The notes: generated by a model from the letters alone, not told the origin. A stretch of DNA of 64,000 bases from Stappia indica (GCF_020177335.1 NZ_JAIVMG010000009.1:124001-188000), one strand, 5' to 3'. Positions 1 through 9,323 are shown, numbered from the stretch's first letter. Made by a program: numbers and translations.

Positions 1-343
1 GGAAGTTGTTGGACCCGACCGACAGGGACGCCATGTCCGGCGCCAGCGACAGCATGCCGCCGCGCGTCTTGCCCGCGCCCGAACGCCCGCCGGTGGACAG
101 CTGGATGATCATGCCGGGGCAATGGGTCTTCAGCCCCTCCACCAGCCGCGCGAAGCGCTCCGGATCGGAGGTCGGCGTGCCATCCTCCTCCCGCACGTGG
201 CAATGGGCGATGCTGGCGCCGGCCTCGAAGGCCGCCTGGGTGCTCTCGATCTGCTCGGAAACGGTGATCGGCACCGCCGGATTGTCGGATTTCTGCGGAA
301 CGGATCCGGTGATGGCAACGCAGATGATACAGGGTTCGGACAT
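1..343 (-). CDS. DUF849/BKACE family beta-keto acid cleavage enzyme, C-terminus cut by window edge
   Basis: Only the first about 114 residues are in the window; the gene continues off the left edge. The N-terminus carries the family hallmarks: an opening strand ending in AITGS, the HCHVRE motif (first metal-binding/active-site segment) and a LSTGGRSGAG stretch. BKACE enzymes condense a beta-keto acid with acetyl-CoA to give acetoacetate and a new CoA ester, using a divalent metal. The substrate cannot be told from this part. The ATG at 343 is preceded by an AAAAGAGG-like ribosome site. Bases 344-614 upstream hold no gene and presumably its promoter. Confidence 0.85.
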   Translation of the reverse strand, partial: MSEPCIICVAITGSVPQKSDNPAVPITVSEQIESTQAAFEAGASIAHCHVREEDGTPTSDPERFARLVEGLKTHCPGMIIQLSTGGRSGAGKTRGGMLSLAPDMASLSVGSNNF

Positions 344-614
344 GTCCGCCGGCCTCTTTTCTTCAAAGATCCCTCAAGGGCGAGACGCCCCGAAACGACA
401 GCAGGCGCGAAGCGGCCGCCTGATCGGCAACGGCCCCTCCCCACGATGCACGCCAAATCTCTATCAGCTTCACTTGGCCACGGCAATTCCGACGTCTGCA
501 TGCAATGGGGTATTCATCACAATATCAGACAGTTACCTGAAGGAAATCGCAAATAACGTAACGTCAGAAAAACTCAAACCCGACCGCACACGGTCCAGCT
601 TGCGCGCCTCCGGA

Positions 615-2609
615 TCAGACCGTTTCCGCCGGCAACGCCTCGCCGCGCCGCCAGGTGGGCGCGTCCTCCAGGCACCGTTTCATCAGCTCGGGCAACTCCT
701 CCACGGACACCGCCCGGCTGAACAGGAACCCTTGCGCGGTGCGGCATCCGGCCTTGCTGAGCAGGGTGAACTGTTCCTGGGTTTCCACCCCTTCCACCAG
801 CACAGCAATCCGAAGCTGACGCGCCAGCGACACGATCGCCTCGATGATCGACAGGCTGTGCAGGTCGGTGTCGAGCGACTTGACGAAACTGCGGTCGATC
901 TTCAGCTCGTCCCACTCGAACTTGCGCAGGTAGGAAAGGGCCGAATAGCCGGTGCCGAAATCGTCAAGGGCAATCGAGACGCCGATCTCGCGCAGCCGGC
1001 GCAGCGCCGAAACCGCCCGCTCCGTGTCGCTCATGACGACGCTTTCGGTCACTTCCAGCTTGAGCCGCGTGGCGGCGAGGCCGGTCTCGGACAGAACCGC
1101 GCGCACGGTCTCCACCATATCCTCGCGCACGAGCTGGGCGACCGACAGATTGACGGACACCGCCAGGCCATCGCCGAGCCGCACCGCGTCGCGGCAGGCC
1201 GATTCCAGCACGGTCCGCCCCACTTCGATGATCCGGCCAGACGCCTCGGCGATGGGAATGAACTCGGCCGGCGAGATCCAGCCCAGATCCGCATGATGCC
1301 AGCGCGCCAGCGCCTCGATGCCGGTGGTCCGGCCGGTCTGCATCTCGATTTGCGGCTGGTAGTAGGGCCGGATCTCCCCACGCGCGAGCGCGGCGGGAAA
1401 ATCCGCCTCGATCTGCCTGCGGCGCATGATGGCCGCGCGCATGGACGGATCGTAGGTGTGCACTCGGCCCTTGCCTCGGGCCTTGGCATGTCCAAGAGCG
1501 AGATCCGCATCCCGCAGCAGCGCTTCGCGCGCATCCGGCCCACATTCCTCGCCAAGCGCAAGACCGATGGTCGCATTCACGACGACGTTGCCGCCAACGA
1601 CCTCATGCGGCCTGCGCAGCACCGTAACCATATGCTGCGCCTTCTCCATTGCTTCGGCCTGTCCGCCCTCGACGGTCAGCAGCGCGATGAACTCGTCGCC
1701 GCCCACCCGCGAGACCAGATTGCCCTCGCCCCAGTCATCGACGATCCGCTGCAGCCGCCGCGCCACCGACACCAAAAGGTCGTCGCCGGCCGCATGGCCG
1801 AGCATGTCGTTGACGGCCTTGAAGCCATCGAGATCGATGGCGAGCACGGCGATCTGCCGCCCGTCCTGCGGCTGGCAGTCGGTCCGGGTAAGCGCCTGGG
1901 TGAAGGCCAGCCGGTTCGGCAAGCCGGTCAGCGAATCGTGTTGAGCCAGGAACTCGAACTTGCGGGCGTTGTTCTGCGCCTCCTCATGGGCGCGGCGGAG
2001 CGAGCGTGACTGGAACGTCGTGAACACCAGCAGCGCCGCGCCGACGCCGATCAGCGCCTCGACCAGCGTGTTCTGCAGGTGCTGCTTTTCGCGCAGGGTC
2101 TCGCGGATCTCTTCCGCCTCGGCGAGATTGGCCATATGCGCCTGACCGCCGATCCGGTCCATGATGGCCACGGCCTCATCCAGCGTTTCCTGGATTTCCG
2201 CCACGGCCTCGGGATCGGACAGGGTCTCGTATTCGTCGTCGAGTTCGTAGATTTCGTCCTTCAGCCGGATCAGCACGGCGCGCCGGTCTTTGGCTTCATT
2301 GACGAATTCGCCGAACCCGCCGGAGGTCCAGGTCTCCAGCCGGCCGAGCAGGATCTGGTAGCTGAGCGTCGCCCCTTGCGCATCGGCGGGCGAACGGGTG
2401 ACGATGAAGCGCGCCAGCCGCTCCCGGGCCTGCAGCACGTCGATCCGGCCCGTGAAGGCGGTCACGGCGATATCGTAGCGCATGGACCGATCAACGGTCT
2501 CGCTCGACGTCGAGACCGTGTCCGAATGCACGACAATGGCGATGCCGAGCAGGCAGATGACACCGATCGCGATATGGCGGAACCAGTCGATCATGCCCGT
2601 GCGCGACAT
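615..2609 (-). CDS. Membrane GGDEF-EAL cyclic-di-GMP turnover protein
   Basis: 664 aa. A TM segment near residues 12-28 and a second near 183-198 flank a periplasmic helical region of about 150 residues. A GGDEF domain follows (motif GGDEF at about 303-307, intact), then an EAL domain (EAL at about 432-434, LEVTES, DDFGTGYSALSYL and EGVET all present). Both catalytic signatures look complete, so it could make and degrade c-di-GMP. No RxxD inhibitory site is seen five residues before GGDEF. It lies 25 nt downstream of a small secreted protein with a molybdopterin-oxidoreductase-like fold, so the two are probably co-transcribed, with the secreted protein feeding a signal to the periplasmic region. 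Confidence 0.93.
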   Translation of the reverse strand: MSRTGMIDWFRHIAIGVICLLGIAIVVHSDTVSTSSETVDRSMRYDIAVTAFTGRIDVLQARERLARFIVTRSPADAQGATLSYQILLGRLETWTSGGFGEFVNEAKDRRAVLIRLKDEIYELDDEYETLSDPEAVAEIQETLDEAVAIMDRIGGQAHMANLAEAEEIRETLREKQHLQNTLVEALIGVGAALLVFTTFQSRSLRRAHEEAQNNARKFEFLAQHDSLTGLPNRLAFTQALTRTDCQPQDGRQIAVLAIDLDGFKAVNDMLGHAAGDDLLVSVARRLQRIVDDWGEGNLVSRVGGDEFIALLTVEGGQAEAMEKAQHMVTVLRRPHEVVGGNVVVNATIGLALGEECGPDAREALLRDADLALGHAKARGKGRVHTYDPSMRAAIMRRRQIEADFPAALARGEIRPYYQPQIEMQTGRTTGIEALARWHHADLGWISPAEFIPIAEASGRIIEVGRTVLESACRDAVRLGDGLAVSVNLSVAQLVREDMVETVRAVLSETGLAATRLKLEVTESVVMSDTERAVSALRRLREIGVSIALDDFGTGYSALSYLRKFEWDELKIDRSFVKSLDTDLHSLSIIEAIVSLARQLRIAVLVEGVETQEQFTLLSKAGCRTAQGFLFSRAVSVEELPELMKRCLEDAPTWRRGEALPAETV

Positions 2610-2634
2610 GGGAGACCTGCGCGGACCGACGCGC

Positions 2635-3162
2635 TCATTGCACGGTCATCCATCTGAGTTGCCAGATCGAGAGAGCGAAATAGGTCGCGCTCCTCAGCTC
2701 CGGATCGGAATCGAACGGGAAAATCACAAACAACGGCCCCTTGTCGCTGATCTCCATATACGCGCCATCGGCCTTGTAAGCGACGATTGGTTTATAACGC
2801 GCAAAGTCAAAGTCTCGATATTCCACATAGTAATTGTTGAGAGCCTTGGCGCTCACCAAATGGCCGCGCGCGCCGACGTGTTCCATCAGCACCGCCAGCG
2901 GTACACCCTCGAAGGTGACCGGCGCATCGTGCCACGGGGTCCAGGTGGTGAAGCTCTCCCGCTCCATGGCTTCCAGATCATCCAGCGTAAGCTGCCGGGG
3001 GTCCTCTCCGGCGATCTTCCCGTCGATGGTCAGAACCACGCCGTCGGCTCTTTGTCCAGCGGCAACACCGGACGCACTTGCCAGACACAGCAACACCGCC
3101 ACCGCCGCAAGTGCACGCGAGCAATTTCCGGCCACGGCTTTCGCCCGGTCCCCTGGCCTCAT
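2635..3162 (-). CDS. Secreted sulfite-oxidase-fold (molybdopterin-like) domain protein, no Mo-ligand Cys
   Basis: 175 aa from the ATG at 3162, chosen because a GGGGGAG ribosome site lies just upstream; the frame is open further but without a better start. Residues 1-30 form a signal peptide (Arg/Lys N-terminus, ALAAVAVLLCLASA core). The mature part (VLTIDGKI..., LTLDDLEAM, FEGVPLAVLMEHV, KGPLFVIFPFD, WQLRWM) reads like the oxidoreductase molybdopterin-binding domain. The mature chain has no cysteine, so the usual molybdenum ligand is missing and catalysis is unlikely. It sits directly upstream of the GGDEF-EAL gene, which suggests a periplasmic sensor partner rather than an enzyme; that role is inferred. 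Confidence 0.75.
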   Translation of the reverse strand: MRPGDRAKAVAGNCSRALAAVAVLLCLASASGVAAGQRADGVVLTIDGKIAGEDPRQLTLDDLEAMERESFTTWTPWHDAPVTFEGVPLAVLMEHVGARGHLVSAKALNNYYVEYRDFDFARYKPIVAYKADGAYMEISDKGPLFVIFPFDSDPELRSATYFALSIWQLRWMTVQ

Positions 3163-3326
3163 CGACAGCTCCCCCTTCCGATACCAGTGTGCAATGGGCC
3201 CTGTTTTACCGAAGAATGTCGAGAAACCTTGAAGATTCTGCGCAGCCCGCCGAAAAAATCGGGCGCGCGCGGCGGAAACTTCCCTATCGGCACATCCGCA
3301 ACACAATGGCAAGGTTGGCGATGGTT

Positions 3327-4040
3327 TCAGGCGCCGGTATCGGACCGGCTTCGCACCTTCTCGAAACACACCACCGTTGCGGCGGACAAGGCCGTGCTAT
3401 AGGCAAATCCTTCGGCACAGAGGATCGAGAAGATCTCCAGTACCCCCTCCTGGCCGATGGTCTGCGGATGCAGCTCCACCACGATCTTGCGCAACCCGCC
3501 AAACCGCAGATGGCGCAGCAGATCGAGCTCCGCTCCCTCGATATCGGCAATCAGCACATTGATCCCGTTGTCCTCAATGAAGTGTGAGGCGTCGAGGGTC
3601 TCCACCGACACGACGGTATCCTCAGCGCGGCGGCGGCGGTCGATCCCGGACTGCCAGAACTCCCGGTGCACCACGAATTCCACCCGGCCCTCGCTCAGGG
3701 CCGCCGGATTGGCGACACAGACGCCGTTGATGACCTCGACCCCCTCGACCCCATTGTGCTGATGGGTCCGGCGAATATGCGGGATCAGCCGGGCATCGGC
3801 CTCCACCGCCGCGTAGAATGCCGGACGCACCGCCCGCATCACGCCGGCGGAGATGAAGCCGACACCGGCGCCAAGTTCCAGCACCCTGTCGGTCGGTTTG
3901 ACGAACCGGGTCGCCACATTCAGCTCGCTGGTCTCGTAACGACCTTTCTCGATTTCCGAGACGATCCGGTCATTGGCGACAACCTGATCGACGCTCAGGT
4001 AGAGATCGCAAGTGCCATGCTTGATCATCTCATGCGACAT
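3327..4040 (-). CDS. FkbM family SAM-dependent methyltransferase
   Basis: 237 aa from ATG 4040, which has GGAGG six bases upstream; the longer open frame (to 4145) lacks such a site. The SAM-binding glycine motif LELGAGVGFISAG is near residue 60. The FkbM signature DIEGAELDLLRHL follows, with the usual IVVELHP strand after it. FkbM enzymes O-methylate sugars or small molecules; the acceptor here is unknown and the neighbours give no pathway. It is monocistronic: 164 nt separate it from the secreted protein gene on the same strand and a repeat-bearing gap lies upstream. Confidence 0.85.
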   Translation of the reverse strand: MSHEMIKHGTCDLYLSVDQVVANDRIVSEIEKGRYETSELNVATRFVKPTDRVLELGAGVGFISAGVMRAVRPAFYAAVEADARLIPHIRRTHQHNGVEGVEVINGVCVANPAALSEGRVEFVVHREFWQSGIDRRRRAEDTVVSVETLDASHFIEDNGINVLIADIEGAELDLLRHLRFGGLRKIVVELHPQTIGQEGVLEIFSILCAEGFAYSTALSAATVVCFEKVRSRSDTGA

Positions 4041-4480
4041 GACCGAACCTCCCGTGAATGCATAGGATGCCTCCCGCCGGCCGGTCGGGGAACGCCGCAC
4101 CCTGCCCATGGGTGATAGCCAACATGCCACGCAAGATGCAATCACAACATTTTCCGAACGGCCCCCTATCGCCTGGCGTGCAGTCGGGGCGCGAAAAGAA
4201 ACGCGCGTTTCGATGGGAGCGAAACCGACAGGCCGTGCCTTCCCGATCCCGGGTCGCGCTCACGCTCACCCGGGAAGACGCGGAGAGTGGGGCGATGGCC
4301 GGAGCAGCGCAGCCCTTGCGCCATTTCTCGGCGTCATCCCGGCCCCCGAGCCGGGATCGGAGAGCCGAAAGACAAGCGTTTCCAATCTATTGGACTCGAG
4401 ACCTCGGGCCACGCCGGCCCCGAATCTCCGCTTCGCTCCCTCCGGGAAGACGCCTTGGCCTGCGTCGGTGCCCCGGCGAA
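4041..4480. repeat. 440-nt gene-free gap with two hairpin-forming inverted repeats
   Basis: No convincing coding frame. One inverted repeat has 8-bp arms TCCCGGGT (4247-4254) and ACCCGGGA (4268-4275). A second has arms ATCCCGGC (4336-4343) and GCCGGGAT (4350-4357). The second resembles the small palindromic intergenic elements (GTCATCCCGGC...GCCGGGAT type) scattered in many alphaproteobacterial genomes. It could act as a 3' end structure for the phn operon message, which stops at 4481 on the minus strand. The promoter of the FkbM gene should also lie here; no clear -35/-10 was picked out. Confidence 0.5.
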
Positions 4481-5092
4481 TTACGCCGTTCGCGGCAGAG
4501 GCTCCAGACCGGAGAACGCGGCAATTGCGCCCAAGAAACGAGGCACCGCAGCGTCAAGGCTGCCGCTGTTGTCGATCTCGCGGATCGGTGCGACGGGCGG
4601 CACCGGAGCTGCCCGGGCCACCCGCGCGGCGATCTCCTCAGCGCTTTCCCGACCTCGCCCGGCCAACCGGGCGCCCAGCACCTCCGGCGTCGCCGTCACC
4701 GACAGGATGGCCAGGTTTTCAAAGCACTCCGCCATCTCCGGCAGGGCCCGGCGCGAGCCATTGACCACCGCAGGCCGCCCGGCATCGAGATGCGCCCGCA
4801 AGGCGGCCGGCAGGCCATAGGCCAGCCCATGAGCCCGCCAGGCCAGACAAAAGCCGCCGCCCGCCAGTGTTGCCTCGAACTCGGCGGCGCTCATCGGCAG
4901 ATGATCTTCCGCATCTCCCGAGGCCGGGCGGGTGATCGCCCGGCGGACGAACAGCATCTCCGGCCGGCCGGCATAGGCCGCCCGGGCCGCTGCCAGCAGG
5001 CTGTCCTTGCCGACGCCGCTCGGACCGACGACGACGATCAGCGGTCCCGGCGCGCGGGCGTCAAGGGTTACCATCTGCCCCGCTCCGCTCAC
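4481..5092 (-). CDS. phnN: Ribose 1,5-bisphosphate phosphokinase PhnN
   Basis: 203 aa P-loop kinase. Walker A GPSGVGKDSL is near residue 23, then the guanylate-kinase-like RRAITRPAS segment. It phosphorylates ribose 1,5-bisphosphate to PRPP, the last step of the C-P lyase pathway, linking phosphonate carbon to nucleotide metabolism. The start is a GTG at 5092 whose GTGA overlaps the phnM stop, implying translational coupling; an internal ATG at Met7 is an alternative. It is the last gene of the ten-gene phn operon. Confidence 0.9.
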   Translation of the reverse strand: MSGAGQMVTLDARAPGPLIVVVGPSGVGKDSLLAAARAAYAGRPEMLFVRRAITRPASGDAEDHLPMSAAEFEATLAGGGFCLAWRAHGLAYGLPAALRAHLDAGRPAVVNGSRRALPEMAECFENLAILSVTATPEVLGARLAGRGRESAEEIAARVARAAPVPPVAPIREIDNSGSLDAAVPRFLGAIAAFSGLEPLPRTA

Positions 5093-6228
5093 GCCACCCG
5101 CTCGCCCTGGCGCCAGACCCGGCGCACGATCGGAATGTGCTCTTCCACCCGCACCCGCACCAGATCGGCGTTCTTGCCGATGGCGATCTCGCCCCGGTCA
5201 TCGAGACCGGCAGCGGCGGCCGGGTTGCGCGTCACCATGGCGACCGCCTGCGGCAGGCTGACTTCCTCCACCACATCGCCGAGAAAGAACGCCGCCTGGA
5301 TCAGGCTGAAGGGAATATAGTCGGAGGAGAGAATGTCGAGCACGCCGGCGCTCGCCAGATCCCGTGCCGAGATATTGCCCGAATGCGACCCGCCGCGAAC
5401 CACGTTCGGCGCGCCCATCAGCACCGCCATGCCCTTCTCGTGCGAGGCGCGGGCCGCCTCCATCGTGGTCGGGAACTCCGCCACCCGGGTTCCCAACTCC
5501 GCCGCCTCCTCCACATGCGCGATGGTGGCATCGTCGTGGCTGGCCAGCATGATGCCTTGCGCCCGCGCGCTTTCGGCCACCGCCATCCGGTTGGCCTCGG
5601 AGTAGCGCGCCGCCTGCGCCATGCGCCGCTCGCAGAAGTCGTTGAACTCCGCGTCGGACATCTTGTTCTTGCCCTTGTAGTAGATGGCATAGGCCTCCAG
5701 GCTGACGAACTGGCGCTGTCCCGGGGAATGATCCATCAGCGAGGCCAGCTTCACCCGGCGGTCTCCGGCAAAGGCCTCGAACCCCTCGATGCAATTGGGC
5801 GCGGACACCTCGCAGCGCAGGTGAATGAAATGATCCGCCCGCAACCGGCCACGCTCCACCCCGTTTTCGATGGCATCGGCCAGACGGCGCATGTCGGTGC
5901 TGGTCACCCCCGCCTCGTCGTCGAGCCCGACCCTCAGCGCGTCGAACACGGTGGTGATGCCGCTGGTGGCGATCTGCGCATCATGGGCACAGACAGCGGC
6001 GATCGGGTTCCAGAACACCTTCGGCCGCGGCGTGTAGTGGGTTTCCAGATGGTCGGTGTGCAGCTCCACCAGACCGGGGATCAGGTAGTCGCCCTCCATG
6101 TCCCGCGCCGAGGCGCAGGACGAGGCTCCCGTGTCGATCCCGGCGATCCGGCCATCCTTGAGATGCAGCGATCCATCGATCACCTGATCGCCAAGGACAA
6201 TGCGGGCATTGGTGAAGATCGTTTCCAT
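5089..6228 (-). CDS. phnM: Alpha-D-ribose 1-methylphosphonate 5-triphosphate diphosphatase PhnM
   Basis: 379 aa amidohydrolase-superfamily protein. The metal-binding motif is HTDHLETHYTPRP (near residue 58), with later ASHDDAT and SSDYIP segments typical of PhnM. It removes pyrophosphate from the triphosphate made by PhnGHIL to give ribose 1-methylphosphonate 5-phosphate, the substrate of PhnJ. Full length for the family. It overlaps phnN by four bases downstream and lies 10 nt after the DUF1045 gene upstream. Confidence 0.95.
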   Translation of the reverse strand: METIFTNARIVLGDQVIDGSLHLKDGRIAGIDTGASSCASARDMEGDYLIPGLVELHTDHLETHYTPRPKVFWNPIAAVCAHDAQIATSGITTVFDALRVGLDDEAGVTSTDMRRLADAIENGVERGRLRADHFIHLRCEVSAPNCIEGFEAFAGDRRVKLASLMDHSPGQRQFVSLEAYAIYYKGKNKMSDAEFNDFCERRMAQAARYSEANRMAVAESARAQGIMLASHDDATIAHVEEAAELGTRVAEFPTTMEAARASHEKGMAVLMGAPNVVRGGSHSGNISARDLASAGVLDILSSDYIPFSLIQAAFFLGDVVEEVSLPQAVAMVTRNPAAAAGLDDRGEIAIGKNADLVRVRVEEHIPIVRRVWRQGERVA

Positions 6229-6238
6229 AATCGGTCTT

Positions 6239-6940
6239 TCAGGCAGGTATCGGACGAACAGCGCCCGTCAGGGGAGCAAGGTGAAGACAGGTGAAGGGCG
6301 CACCGGGCTCAGACTCCCGAAACAGCGCCAGATGATCGATGACAAGATCGGCCGCGAGCGCCTGGGCAAAATGCATGCGGAGCGCAGCCAGGGTTTCTTC
6401 GGTCGCCGGCGCATCGAGCCGCCCGGTCAAGGTCATGTGGAAGCGGAAGGCCTCGAAGACATAAGGGTAGCCCCAGTCGTCGAGGTGGCGCAGTTGCACC
6501 GCATCCAGCCGCTCCGGCCGGCGTCGCGCCCGCTCCGCCGGGGTCATCCTTGCGCGGAACCGGTCGAAACCGCGCACCACCGCGCCGGCGAAGCCATTGA
6601 GCGCGGCGGCATCGCCCGCCGGCGTCAGCGCCAGAAACCCATCGAGCGCGGAAAGCCGCAAGGAGAGCGGCAACCGGGGCGTCTTGGCCGCGAAATCGTC
6701 GAGCGCGGCAATCAGGTCCGCTTCGCTAGTGCCCTCCGCCAGGCGGAACGGCGCCTTCAGCGTGCCGTGAAATCCGTAGCGCGCCGGTTCAGTCACCCGC
6801 TCGGTCCGTGCCGCCGGCGTCAGACCACCGATCTCCAGCGGCGTCACGTTCCGGCCAAAGGCACTGCGGCCGAGCCACTCCTCGGCGCGCAGGACCAGCG
6901 GATGCTCGGCGGGCGGGGTGAAATAGAGGGCGTAGCGCAT
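6239..6940 (-). CDS. DUF1045 phosphonate-metabolism protein (2H phosphoesterase-like)
   Basis: 233 aa from ATG 6940 (MRYALYFTPP); the longer frame upstream does not look conserved. Paired H-x-T/S motifs of the 2H phosphoesterase fold are visible: FHGTLKAPF in the N-terminal half and FHMTLTGRL in the C-terminal half. DUF1045 proteins are found almost only in C-P lyase operons, where a cyclic phosphodiesterase role (like PhnP opening ribose 1,2-cyclic phosphate) is suspected. phnP itself is absent from this operon, which fits a replacement; that is inference. Confidence 0.85.
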   Translation of the reverse strand: MRYALYFTPPAEHPLVLRAEEWLGRSAFGRNVTPLEIGGLTPAARTERVTEPARYGFHGTLKAPFRLAEGTSEADLIAALDDFAAKTPRLPLSLRLSALDGFLALTPAGDAAALNGFAGAVVRGFDRFRARMTPAERARRRPERLDAVQLRHLDDWGYPYVFEAFRFHMTLTGRLDAPATEETLAALRMHFAQALAADLVIDHLALFRESEPGAPFTCLHLAPLTGAVRPIPA

Positions 6941-7131
6941 GATTATCCGTATCGGTTCGTTTCTCGTTCCCGCCCCCACCCACCACGAGGGCGGCGGGGA
7001 ACAGGCCGTTTCGCTCAAGGCGCTAGGCAAACCGGAGGCGGGGCAAGATCCCGCTACCGTAGAGCCCTTTCATGACAGCCGGAATTCGGTTTCATGACCG
7101 TTTTCCGACAGCCCGTCCGCTGTGCCGGACG

Positions 7132-7788
7132 TCAGGCCGGCACAGCGCCTTCATGGCGAGCAAGGAAGGTTTCCGCGTCGCATGTGCGGAAATCCTCCAG
7201 CGCCGCGCCCAACCGGTCATGGTCCCAGTCCCACCAGGCGAGCCGGGCCATCCGCCGGGCGATCTCGGCGGGAAAGCGCTCGCGGATCACCTTGGCCGGC
7301 ACCCCGCCGACGATGGTGTAGGGGGCGACATCGCGGCTGACGACCGCGCCGGCGCCGATTGCCGCGCCATCGCCAATGGTGACGCCCGGCAGAACGGTGG
7401 CACCGTGACCGATCCACACATCATTGCCGATCACCACCCGGTTTTCCCGCCGCCAAGCGAAGACCGTCGCGTCCTGATCCGCACCCGGCCAGTAGTCATT
7501 CGCCCGATAGGTGAAATGATGCAAGGTTGCACGTTCCAGCGGGTGATTTGGTGCATTAATGCGCACGCTTGCAGCGATATTGACGAATTTGCCGATCGTC
7601 GCGCACCAGATGGTGGTGTCCCACATCGCGTAGGAGTAATCGCCGAACTCGGTCTCGCTGATGCGCGCGCGCTCGGCGATCTCGGTGTAGCGGCCAAGGC
7701 GGCTGTCCCGGACCTCGGCCGTTTCATGTACCAGCGGCTCGGCGGAAAGGCGCGTCGTCGCCGGAGCGGCTGTGGTCATGCCCGTCAC
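7132..7788 (-). CDS. Hexapeptide-repeat acetyltransferase of the phosphonate operon
   Basis: 218 aa left-handed beta-helix acyltransferase. Hexapeptide repeats run through VVIGNDVWIGHGATVLPGVTIG and the following AIGAGAV block, ending in the DVAPYTIVGGVPAKVI loop of chloramphenicol/xenobiotic-type acetyltransferases. It matches the phosphonate-associated acetyltransferase family of C-P lyase operons; the substrate is probably an aminoalkylphosphonate or a similar amine. The GTG at 7788 has a GGGGG ribosome site; the ATG at 7779 is an alternative. The gap 6941-7131 to the next operon gene holds nothing obvious. Confidence 0.85.
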   Translation of the reverse strand: MTGMTTAAPATTRLSAEPLVHETAEVRDSRLGRYTEIAERARISETEFGDYSYAMWDTTIWCATIGKFVNIAASVRINAPNHPLERATLHHFTYRANDYWPGADQDATVFAWRRENRVVIGNDVWIGHGATVLPGVTIGDGAAIGAGAVVSRDVAPYTIVGGVPAKVIRERFPAEIARRMARLAWWDWDHDRLGAALEDFRTCDAETFLARHEGAVPA

Positions 7789-7803
7789 GATATCCCCCTG
7801 TCC

Positions 7804-8535
7804 CTAGGCCGCAGCGGCGGCGAACTGGCGCATGTCGATGATCCGGTCGGCGACCGCATCGCGCACATCCTCATCGTGGAAAATGCCGATCTGGGCAACG
7901 CCGGCGGCCTTCTTCTCCGCGATCATCGCCATGACGATTTCCCGGTTGAGGGCATCGAGCGAAGCGGTCGGCTCATCGAGCAACAACACCGGATGATCGG
8001 TGATAAACCCGCGCGCGATGTTGATCCGCTGCTGCTCGCCACCGGAAAAGGTTGCCGGCGGCAACGACCACAGCCGCTCCGGCACATTGAGCCGCGCCAT
8101 CAGCACACGTGCCCGCTCCCGCGCTTCCTCCGAATCCGTCCCGCGCGCGATCAACGGCTCAGCCACCAGATCGAGCGCACTGACCCGGGGCACCGTTCTC
8201 AGGAACTGGCTGACATAGCCGATGGTGTCCCGCCGCATGGCGATCACCTGGCGCGGATCGGCGCTGACGAGATCGACCATCTCGCCATGATGGCGGACCC
8301 AAATCGCCCCGCCGCCGGCGGCATAATTGCCGTAAAGCATTTTCATCACGGAGCTTTTGCCCGCGCCGGACGGTCCGCCGAGAACGACGCATTCGCCCTT
8401 GGCAACGCTGAAGGTGACGTTCTCCACCACCGGCAGTTCGATCCCGCCCTGAAGATGCATGGTGAAGCGCTTTGCCAGCGCCTCGACGGAAACGGCGACG
8501 GGCGCCGCCTGTTGTGCCTGTGCGGTCATGATCAC
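7804..8535 (-). CDS. phnL: C-P lyase subunit PhnL (ABC-type ATPase)
   Basis: 243 aa. Walker A is GPSGAGKSSVMK, ABC signature FSGGEQQRINIARG and Walker B VLLLDEPTASLD. PhnL works with PhnG, H and I to displace adenine from ATP by phosphonate, forming ribose 1-phosphonate 5-triphosphate. The start is GTG 8535, overlapping the phnK stop as GTGA. It has no membrane partner and is a soluble subunit rather than a transporter. Confidence 0.95.
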   Translation of the reverse strand: MIMTAQAQQAAPVAVSVEALAKRFTMHLQGGIELPVVENVTFSVAKGECVVLGGPSGAGKSSVMKMLYGNYAAGGGAIWVRHHGEMVDLVSADPRQVIAMRRDTIGYVSQFLRTVPRVSALDLVAEPLIARGTDSEEARERARVLMARLNVPERLWSLPPATFSGGEQQRINIARGFITDHPVLLLDEPTASLDALNREIVMAMIAEKKAAGVAQIGIFHDEDVRDAVADRIIDMRQFAAAAA

Positions 8536-9323
8536 ACCTGAAGGATCGAGGAAACGAGAAGCTGGGTGTAGGGCGCCTGCGGATCGTCGAGCACCCGGTC
8601 GGTCAACCCGGCCTCGATGACGGCCCCGTCCTTCATCACGATCATCCGGTGCGACAACAGCCGGGCCACCGCCAGATCATGGGTCACGACAATCGCCGCC
8701 AGCCCCAGATCGGCAACGAGACCGCGCACGAGATCGAGCAGCCGCGCCTGTACCGACACATCGAGGCCGCCGGTCGGCTCGTCCATGAAGACAAGGCGCG
8801 GACCGGTGACGAGGTTCCGGGCGATCTGCAGCCGCTGGCGCATGCCGCCGGAGAAATCGCGCGGCCGGTCGTCGATCCGGTCCTCGGCGATTTCCACCCG
8901 CTCCAGCCAATTCGCCGCCGTACCGCGAATGTTGCCGTAGTGGCGCTGGCCGACCGCCATCAACCGTTCGCCCACATTGGCGCCGGCCGAAACGCTCATG
9001 CGCAGGCCATCGGCCGGGTTCTGATGCACGAAGCCCCAGTCGGTGCGCATCAGCAGACGCCGTTCTGCCTCGCTCATCTCGTAGAGATCGCGCTCCTGCC
9101 CGTCGCGCAGACGATAGCGCACCGCGCCCGTTGTCGGCTCCAACCGGGTGGAGATGCAGTTGAGCAAGGTGGTCTTGCCCGATCCGGATTCGCCGACGAT
9201 TGCCAGAACCTCGCCCGGCCACACATCGAAACTCACATCGCGGCAACCAACCCGGTCGCCATAGCGCTTGCCCAGCCCGCGCACGGACAGAAGCGGCTGA
9301 TCATCCTCACGCGGTCCGCTCAT
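8532..9323 (-). CDS. phnK: C-P lyase subunit PhnK (ABC-type ATPase)
   Basis: 263 aa. Walker A is GESGSGKTTLLN, signature FSGGMRQRLQIARN, Walker B VFMDEPTGGLDVSVQ, and the switch histidine lies in VVTHDL. PhnK binds the PhnGHIJ core and is needed for C-P bond cleavage in vivo. Four-base overlaps with phnJ upstream and phnL downstream indicate coupled translation. Confidence 0.95.
   Translation of the reverse strand: MSGPREDDQPLLSVRGLGKRYGDRVGCRDVSFDVWPGEVLAIVGESGSGKTTLLNCISTRLEPTTGAVRYRLRDGQERDLYEMSEAERRLLMRTDWGFVHQNPADGLRMSVSAGANVGERLMAVGQRHYGNIRGTAANWLERVEIAEDRIDDRPRDFSGGMRQRLQIARNLVTGPRLVFMDEPTGGLDVSVQARLLDLVRGLVADLGLAAIVVTHDLAVARLLSHRMIVMKDGAVIEAGLTDRVLDDPQAPYTQLLVSSILQV

Noticed and set aside
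6-2009. 667-codon plus-strand frame over the GGDEF-EAL gene
   Set aside because: It spans the 5' end of the DUF849 gene, an intergenic gap and the antisense of GGDEF-EAL, with shadow-type composition.
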